Origin: Candidatus Bathyarchaeota archaeon
GTDB lineage: Archaea; Thermoproteota; Bathyarchaeia; 40CM-2-53-6; RBG-13-38-9
Assembly (NCBI GenBank): GCA_026394315.1
Contig: JAPKYM010000249.1
Coordinates: 1-9,703 of the forward strand
Direction of reading: 5' to 3'
Length of the DNA: 9,703 nt
The notes below the pieces were generated by a model. It had not been told where the DNA came from. It did no database searches and saw nothing but the letters and a program-made list of their open reading frames with translations. Position numbers and translations under genes: made by a program. This document shows, one piece after another, positions 5,596-9,703 of the stretch; the stretch's first letter is position 1; each line of letters starts with the position of its first letter.

Positions 5596-6528
5596 TTATT
5601 GTGTGGTGACTGGCTCGCCAGCCAGGCCTAGGATCCTCTTGTAGTTGGCTTCAGCCCCTTTCTTTATCGCTTCAAGTTCGTCCTTGAGCTCAGGTTTAAG
5701 TAGGTGAGAGAATCGTCCCTGGAGTTTGAAATATTCTTCGATGGGCAGAAGAGTTCCGGGTTTCATGCTCATCTTGTATTTGCCATTGATTACCTCGTAT
5801 ATTGGGAAGAGCCCGGTCTGTACAGCCACCTTCGCCAGCTTTATCGTATCAGCGGGGTTAGAACGCCATCCCAGCGGGCACGGAGTCAAGACGTGAATGA
5901 CAGCAGGACCGTCAACCTCGATTGCCTTCTTCATCTTATCCATATAGTCACTGAAGAAACCTATCGAGGCGGTCGCAACATAGCTGATTCCGTGTGCGGC
6001 ACATATGCCTGCGAAGTCCTTCTTCCACTCCCTCTTCCCAGGGATTACCCTACCTGCCGGGGTTGTTGTTGTCGCAGCACCCCTTGGAGTTGCACCTGAA
6101 CGTTGTATTCCGGTGTTCATGTAGGCCTCGTTGTCATAGCATAGATAGACGATGTCATGACCCCTCTCGAGCATTCCTGAGAGTGCTTGGATGCCAATGT
6201 CGAAGGTGCCTCCGTCTCCTCCAATAGCGATTATGTCGACCTTACCTTTTCTTGCGCCACGCTTCTCCAATGCGTCGTAGGCGTACTCCAGACCGCTTGC
6301 AACTGCAGCGGTATTCTCGAAGAGAGCGTGTATCCACGGAATTCTCCATGCGGTATATGGGAAAATTGTGGTTGAGACTTCGACGCAACCTGTTGCGTTT
6401 ACAGCGGCTATCGGTCCCCTAGCAGCCTTGAGAGCCATCCTGATTGATATTGAGGGCCCGCATCCTGCACATAGTCTGTGTCCTGGAGCGTACAGCTCTT
6501 CTTTCGTAAGGTCTTTTAGTACTACCAT
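5596..6528 (-). CDS. porB: Pyruvate (2-oxoacid):ferredoxin oxidoreductase beta subunit
   Basis: A 310-residue thiamine-diphosphate-binding subunit. Together with the alpha subunit it forms the active site that turns pyruvate and CoA into acetyl-CoA, CO2 and two reducing equivalents for ferredoxin; the reaction can run in reverse. The proximal 4Fe-4S cluster ligands are all present: C20 and C23 (CAGC), C48 (ATGCVE) and C217 (LTPCPLGW). The thiamine-diphosphate/Mg motif is GGDGGTFDIG (103-112) followed by YDNEAYMNTG (131-140), very close to archaeal PorB. Length is normal. ATG 6528 shares its A with the porA stop codon (TGATG), indicating translational coupling; GTG 6531 would add one residue. 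It is the last gene of the por operon. Other 2-oxoacids (as for Vor) cannot be ruled out, but the motifs fit pyruvate best. Confidence 0.95.
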   Translation of the reverse strand: MVVLKDLTKEELYAPGHRLCAGCGPSISIRMALKAARGPIAAVNATGCVEVSTTIFPYTAWRIPWIHALFENTAAVASGLEYAYDALEKRGARKGKVDIIAIGGDGGTFDIGIQALSGMLERGHDIVYLCYDNEAYMNTGIQRSGATPRGAATTTTPAGRVIPGKREWKKDFAGICAAHGISYVATASIGFFSDYMDKMKKAIEVDGPAVIHVLTPCPLGWRSNPADTIKLAKVAVQTGLFPIYEVINGKYKMSMKPGTLLPIEEYFKLQGRFSHLLKPELKDELEAIKKGAEANYKRILGLAGEPVTTQ

Positions 6529-7799
6529 CACTCGCGTACATCCAGATAGTTTATTCTTTCTTTTACCTTACCCGTCTTTGCGGCTCGGAGTGTATCCGTG
6601 AATACAGTGTTAATTGTTGAGGGCGGGATGTCCCTTCCTCCTAGTCCGTATATCATGTTGAGAATCTTGATGTCACTTCCTGTGTTCAGTAGGGTTGCGG
6701 CGATGTCGCTGCAGAGTGCGCCTTGAGGAGCCCCGAAGCTTATGGCCCTGTCCATCACGGCTAGTGCCTTCAAGTCCTTTATGGCTGAAAACAACTCTTC
6801 TCTGGGGAAAGGCCTGTACATCCAAAGCTTTATCGCACCAACCTTCTTACCTTTGGCTCTTAGAGTTCTTGCTACTGAACGAACATTTCCACATGTGCTC
6901 CCTAAGCTTATCACTGCTGCATCAGCATCTTCAAGACCGTAGGTACGTAGGTACCCATATCTTCTACCAGTCATCTTTCCATACTCTTTCCCAACTCTGT
7001 TGACAAAGAGTTTTGAGAGTTGGAGAGCTTCCTCCTGCTGACGCTTGAATTCATAGTAGTATTCTGGAAGCGCCATTCCTCCGACTGATATTGGTGTCGT
7101 CGGATCAACCTTGAAGAGGGACTCTCTTGGAGGGAGAAATTTGTGAACATCCTCGTCCGCGCAAGCTTTCATGCTCTCTGTAGCATGTGAAACAGTGAAG
7201 CCGTCGAGATTGACGGATACTGGAAGGTGGACGCCCTTGTCTTCAGCTATCTTGAAGGCTTGGATTGTCAAGTCGTAGGATTCCTGTGCGTTCTCGGCGA
7301 ATAGTTGTATCCATCCACAATCCCTTGAGCCCATCATGTCGCTCTGATCGCCGTGGATGTTTATCGGCGCTGATAATGCCCTATTGACTACGGCCATTAC
7401 TATTGGACATCTTAGGCCAGAGGCCAAGTAGAGGACCTCATGCATTAGGGCCAGACCTTGACTGGCGGTCGATGTGAATACCCTTGCTCCGCCGAGGCTC
7501 GCTCCTACGCAAGCTGACATAGCTGAGTGTTCAGACTCTACTGCGAGGAACTTCGTATCCACTTCACCATTTGCAACGTACTCACTGAACCTCTCCACGA
7601 TTATGGTCTGCGGCGTTATCGGGTAAGCAGAAACGACATCCACGTTGCACTGTTTCGCTGCGTAGGCAACAGCCTCATTTCCAGTGTATGCGCACCCTGT
7701 CTGAGTGCACACAGCTGCACCTTCTATTGTTACAGTAGATCCTTCTCCGGAATAGGGAATGACTCCTTCTCCTGTGAACTTGCCTTTCTTACGGTACAA
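6528..7799 (-). CDS. porA: Pyruvate (2-oxoacid):ferredoxin oxidoreductase alpha subunit
   Basis: About 423 residues. It carries the pyrimidine-binding domain of the 2-oxoacid:ferredoxin oxidoreductases: TGNEAVAYAAKQ (39-50), AYPITPQT (58-65), ESEHSA (88-93), TSTASQGLALM (109-119) and the NIHGDQSD loop (147-154). The C-terminal domain (from about 300) has the SLGSTCGNVRSVARTLRAKG nucleotide-fold stretch typical of alpha subunits. TTG 7799 was chosen because GGTGGAGG lies nine bases upstream; TTG 7823 is also open and would add eight residues. Either way it overlaps the porD 3' end. The roughly 38 residues before TGNEAVA are longer than in many homologues and hold two cysteines (C31, C36), so a later start (GTG at residue 30) is a real alternative. 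It works with the beta, gamma and delta subunits. Confidence 0.94.
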   Translation of the reverse strand: MYRKKGKFTGEGVIPYSGEGSTVTIEGAAVCTQTGCAYTGNEAVAYAAKQCNVDVVSAYPITPQTIIVERFSEYVANGEVDTKFLAVESEHSAMSACVGASLGGARVFTSTASQGLALMHEVLYLASGLRCPIVMAVVNRALSAPINIHGDQSDMMGSRDCGWIQLFAENAQESYDLTIQAFKIAEDKGVHLPVSVNLDGFTVSHATESMKACADEDVHKFLPPRESLFKVDPTTPISVGGMALPEYYYEFKRQQEEALQLSKLFVNRVGKEYGKMTGRRYGYLRTYGLEDADAAVISLGSTCGNVRSVARTLRAKGKKVGAIKLWMYRPFPREELFSAIKDLKALAVMDRAISFGAPQGALCSDIAATLLNTGSDIKILNMIYGLGGRDIPPSTINTVFTDTLRAAKTGKVKERINYLDVRE

Positions 7800-8127
7800 C
7801 TTTTGATTCCTCCACCATCTCAATCGCGTCTACTGGACATTCAGCAGCGCATATTCCGCAACCTTTACAGTGGTAATAGTCGACCTCAACGCTCTCTGTG
7901 TAATTCTTGTAGGGCTTCGGCTGTCTAGTTATGGATACATCCGGACAGACAATCCAGCAGATGAAACATCTTATGCATTTGTCCTGATTTATGGCGGGTT
8001 TCTTCTCGATTCTCCATTCACCCGTCCTGTATTCAACTGTGGAGCCGGGCTCAAACATTATTCCCGCGATGGGCATTTTCTTCCACGGTAGTTTCATCTT
8101 TTCTGCAAGGCTCTTCTCTTTACTCAT
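7789..8127 (-). CDS. porD: Pyruvate (2-oxoacid):ferredoxin oxidoreductase delta subunit (2 x 4Fe-4S)
   Basis: A 112-residue ferredoxin-like subunit that carries electrons from the thiamine site to external ferredoxin. Two classic cluster motifs are complete: C51-C54-C57-C61 (CIRCFICWIVCP) and C87-C90-C93-C97 (CKGCGICAAECP). The N-terminal 45 residues (MPIAGIMFEPGST..Y.TGEWR.EKP) match the family's lead-in segment. ATG 8127 overlaps the porG stop as ATGA, and the 3' end overlaps the porA start by about 11 bases with the porA ribosome binding site inside porD, so translation of the set should be coupled. Confidence 0.95.
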   Translation of the reverse strand: MSKEKSLAEKMKLPWKKMPIAGIMFEPGSTVEYRTGEWRIEKKPAINQDKCIRCFICWIVCPDVSITRQPKPYKNYTESVEVDYYHCKGCGICAAECPVDAIEMVEESKVVP

Positions 8128-8678
8128 TTGCTGACAACCTCCTGACTCCCATTTGCAAGTAATTCCAAGTTCTTCTCAAGCAGATCTCCTGTGAATCTTG
8201 ATCTCAGAGCCTCCTTCACGGAGTCTGTTGAGACTGCATCAGTTGCTTTGGTGAATGCTCCCAGCATCACCGTATTGAAGCCTCTAGTGCTCTTAAGAAT
8301 ACTAAGAGAGATGCCTGTTGCATCGACGCAGAAACTTGAAGGACCTTTGAGACCCAATTCATCGGTGATCTCTTGTGGGCTCTTGGTTGAGTTGACTAGT
8401 AGACAGCCTTGTTTTTTCAAACCGTCGCTTACATTAACAAAACCCAGCAATGTCGAGTCCAAGACGATTACGGCGTTTGGATGGTATATTTTACTGTGGA
8501 TCTCAATAGGTTTCTCGGAGATCCTTGTGAAACCGGACATTGGGGCGCCAATTCTTTCGGGTCCAAATTCAGGAAAGGCCTGAATGTGCTTTCCCTCAAT
8601 CATGGCAGCCAAGCCTAGAAGTCTGCTGATAGTTATTACTCCTTGACCTGCTCTGCCGTGCCACCTGACTTCGTACAT
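8124..8678 (-). CDS. porG: Pyruvate (2-oxoacid):ferredoxin oxidoreductase gamma subunit
   Basis: A 184-residue subunit, first gene of the por operon. The N-terminus MYEVRWHGRAGQGVITISRL is diagnostic (GRAGQG glycine loop at 8-13), followed by AFPEFGPERIGAPMSGFTR (34-52), conserved in gamma subunits, which bind CoA in the related enzymes. An in-frame GTG at 8744 would add 22 residues unlike the family, so ATG 8678 is taken as start; GGTG lies eight bases before it. The stop overlaps the porD start (ATGA). Gene order gamma-delta-alpha-beta is the standard archaeal layout. A weak TATA-like box 29 bases upstream and a long spacer suggest that the operon begins here. Confidence 0.95.
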   Translation of the reverse strand: MYEVRWHGRAGQGVITISRLLGLAAMIEGKHIQAFPEFGPERIGAPMSGFTRISEKPIEIHSKIYHPNAVIVLDSTLLGFVNVSDGLKKQGCLLVNSTKSPQEITDELGLKGPSSFCVDATGISLSILKSTRGFNTVMLGAFTKATDAVSTDSVKEALRSRFTGDLLEKNLELLANGSQEVVSK

Positions 8679-8987
8679 TAGACTAACACCAATTGCTATC
8701 TTGATTATTTTCCAGAGCGCACGCGCAGAAGAAACGTTGGGCACTACTTAAGTTTGACCTTCGCAGCAAGATGATCTCTTCTCAGATGAATTGTTTGCGG
8801 ACCTCTTTGTCCAAAAAGGTAGAGGCTCTCTTAGACAATCAAATCTAGAATAGCACCCGCTATCAGAGAAAACGAAGTAAACAGAGAAGACGGGTTTTGA
8901 ACCGTACCGTGTTCTAGATCTAGGACTACACTTCCGAATGCCCTAAAGTCACTCCAAAAGATCTTTGACATTCCAAGGATTGTGATA
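8679..8987. other. 309-base spacer between rubredoxin and porG
   Basis: I see no supported gene here. It holds the weak porG promoter (8703-8711), a GGAC-6-GTCC hairpin at 8799-8812, a 10-base palindrome CTAGATCTAG near 8922, and an imperfect hairpin ACGG(G)TT..AACCGT near 8890-8905 that could end the rubredoxin transcript. A 46-codon open stretch on the minus strand (8971-8831) has no ribosome binding site and no recognisable product. Confidence 0.5.
8703..8711 (-). promoter_or_regulatory. Weak TATA-like box of the por operon
   Basis: On the minus strand this reads AAAATAATC, centred about 29 bases before the porG ATG. The spacing fits an archaeal promoter with a very short leader; the sequence match is modest. 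Confidence 0.33.
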
Positions 8988-9155
8988 TCAGTCTGTGGGT
9001 TCGAACTGATCCTTTGGAGCGCCGCAGAGCGGGCAAACCCAGTCTCCTGATAGATCTTCAAAAGAAGTTCCTGCTGGGACACTTCCGGATGCATCGCCAA
9101 CTTCTGGGTCATATACGTATCCGCATAGGATACACCTGTATTTCTTAGCCAACAT
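8988..9155 (-). CDS. Rubredoxin
   Basis: A complete 55-residue rubredoxin: MLAKKYRCILCGYVYDPEVG at the start, then a VPAGTSFEDLSGDWVCPLCG stretch and APKDQFEPTD at the end. The two CxxCG knuckles (C8/C11 and C41/C44) bind a single iron; Y14-Y15 region, the PGT.FEDL..DWVCP segment and total length are all canonical. It is a soluble one-electron carrier, in anaerobes often serving superoxide reductase, rubrerythrin or a flavodiiron oxidase in oxygen defence. ATG 9155 has a strong ribosome binding site, AGGAGAG (9160-9166), four bases away. It lies 309 bases upstream of porG on the same strand, probably as its own transcript; no partner enzyme is in the window. The gene is easy to miss because of its size and because a longer frame overlaps it. 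Confidence 0.95.
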   Translation of the reverse strand: MLAKKYRCILCGYVYDPEVGDASGSVPAGTSFEDLSGDWVCPLCGAPKDQFEPTD

Positions 9156-9223
9156 TATTCTCTCCTAATGTTCGTTTTACCCATTATTCAAGAACTCAAG
9201 TTAAGTGTTGTCTACCAACCATC

Positions 9224-9240
9224 ATTCATAGCTCATGAAT
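9224..9240. promoter_or_regulatory. Inverted repeat upstream of rubredoxin
   Basis: ATTCAT, a 5-base spacer, then ATGAAT form a perfect 6-bp inverted repeat about 70-85 bases before the rubredoxin start, between it and the transposon end. It may be an operator or a chance palindrome; no known motif was recognised. Confidence 0.2.
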
Positions 9241-9264
9241 TCGACAGCTATCTTGTAAGAGGCA

Positions 9265-9703
9265 TCACATGTATTGACACTTCCACGGCTTTAGCCGTGG
9301 GATTCTAGCTTCTGGAGTGTTCATTGGTCGGTGGGTCATCGCCCTTCTAGGCTGCCACCTCATTCCATCCCACTTTAGAAGTTTAGGGTGTGTCATCACC
9401 CTGATAGCTGTTCCTTCATACTGAAGGTTTGCCATGTTCAGAACACCAATAGCATCTCTGTTTTCTTCTAATCCACATTCTAAGCATTTGAAGAGTCTGC
9501 CTTTCCTCTCAATGTTTTCTGAGTCACATCTTATGCATATTGATGAGGTTTTGTACTCGTTGACTTCTTTCACTCTTATGCCATATTCTTGTGCTGTACA
9601 CTTTAGTCTTTGAATGATGTATTTGAAGCTCCAGAAGTTATGGATCATCGAGTTGCTCTTCTTTCCATTATCATTGTTCTCTCTCATGCCTGTTAGGTTG
9701 CCA
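9265..9703 (-). CDS. tnpB: IS605-family OrfB/TnpB RNA-guided nuclease, C-terminal part (runs out of window)
   Basis: About 145 residues of the C-terminus are visible; the gene enters from beyond 9703, so the N-terminal and first RuvC parts are outside. Visible landmarks are GNLTGMREN at the window edge, a HNFWSF segment, VNEYKTSSICIRC, a four-cysteine zinc ribbon (C-x2-C...C-x2-C, CIRC and CLEC) and the third RuvC motif ENRDAIGVLNMA with its catalytic Asp. TnpB proteins are RNA-guided DNA endonucleases carried by IS200/IS605 elements; the guide is made from the element's right end. Here that end overlaps the 3' part of the gene: the hairpin at 9283-9300 is translated as the last codons (PRLKPW), and the TGA stop at 9265-9267 probably lies past the element boundary. 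Whether the full gene and a TnpA partner exist cannot be seen. Confidence 0.9.
   Translation of the reverse strand, partial: GNLTGMRENNDNGKKSNSMIHNFWSFKYIIQRLKCTAQEYGIRVKEVNEYKTSSICIRCDSENIERKGRLFKCLECGLEENRDAIGVLNMANLQYEGTAIRVMTHPKLLKWDGMRWQPRRAMTHRPMNTPEARIPRLKPWKCQYM
9274..9300 (-). mobile_element. Right end of an IS605-family element (subterminal hairpin plus TCAA)
   Basis: A perfect 8-bp stem, CCACGGCT (9283-9290) paired with AGCCGTGG (9293-9300), lies at the 3' end of tnpB; this hairpin type is common at archaeal IS605-family right ends. On the minus strand it is followed after five bases by TCAA (9277-9274), the type of tetranucleotide at which the right end is cut in IS608. The exact boundary is inferred. 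The left end is outside the window. Confidence 0.55.
9274..9420 (-). ncRNA. Possible omega (guide) RNA overlapping the tnpB 3' end
   Basis: In TnpB systems the guide-RNA scaffold is transcribed from the 3' part of tnpB and the element's right end, and the guide is the flanking DNA just past it. By analogy the scaffold would cover roughly this stretch, ending at the hairpin, with the guide reading TACATGTGATGCCTCTTACA from 9273 downwards. The 5' limit is a guess; no RNA promoter was identified. Confidence 0.3.

Noticed and set aside
5610..5625. Hairpin CTGGCT-CGCC-AGCCAG as a por operon terminator
   Set aside because: It lies inside the porB coding region, upstream of the stop, and no T-run follows on the minus strand; probably a chance palindrome of Leu/Ala/Gly codons.
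8892..8903. tRNA T-arm-like sequence (GGTTCAAAACCC on the minus strand)
   Set aside because: The T-stem would pair at only two positions and no acceptor, D or anticodon arms can be folded around it.
8831..9112. 93-codon minus-strand open frame overlapping the rubredoxin gene, and its 46-codon tail after the rubredoxin stop
   Set aside because: The overlapped part is the rubredoxin gene in another frame, and rubredoxin is unmistakable. The tail has no ribosome binding site and no recognisable motif.
9156..9273. CRISPR-like or tandem repeats near the transposon end
   Set aside because: Only single short inverted repeats were found; there are no repeated units with spacers.

Overview
The window looks like a piece of an archaeal chromosome. 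The evidence is a four-subunit pyruvate-type ferredoxin oxidoreductase in the order gamma-delta-alpha-beta, archaeal TATA-like boxes 20-30 bases before near-leaderless starts, an NikR regulator beside a nickel ECF importer, a small rubredoxin and an archaeal-style IS605-family tnpB. Base composition is moderate and several genes appear to start at TTG. An anaerobic, ferredoxin-based metabolism is likely. The phylum cannot be fixed from the sequence; a Bathyarchaeia-like or other uncultured lineage is a guess.

Layout. Bases 1-224 hold the C-terminus of a beta-decarboxylating dehydrogenase (isopropylmalate/isocitrate type). Bases 225-541 have no intact gene, only a hairpin and a possible decayed reading frame. 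A small membrane protein of the YdjM/DUF457 metal-hydrolase type follows (542-952). It converges on a minus-strand gene for a cytosolic-looking protein with a peptidase-M23-like domain (1015-1881).

Nickel module (1945-5098). nikR (minus) is divergent from the ECF importer genes nikM/cbiM, nikN, cbiQ and cbiO (plus), which are tightly packed. NikR keeps all four nickel ligands. The 76-base divergent spacer holds two back-to-back TATA-like boxes and nested inverted repeats, so NikR very probably controls its own gene and the importer. Nickel would feed enzymes such as hydrogenase or CO dehydrogenase, none of which is in the window.

Redox module (5143-9155, all minus strand). A one-domain cupin gene with its own promoter lies downstream of porG-porD-porA-porB, whose junctions overlap (ATGA, an 11-base overlap, TGATG). 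The complex converts pyruvate (or another 2-oxoacid) and CoA to acyl-CoA, CO2 and reduced ferredoxin, or runs in reverse to fix CO2. A 55-residue rubredoxin gene lies 309 bases upstream of porG on the same strand.

The right edge (9265-9703) is the C-terminal part of an IS605-family TnpB running in from outside, with the element's right-end hairpin inside the last codons of the gene. No CRISPR array, tRNA or rRNA was seen. I do not see a wholly new system. The points most worth a second look are the TnpB end (stop codon apparently supplied by flanking DNA; unusual RuvC-II position), the archaeal M23-like protein, and the NikR control region.
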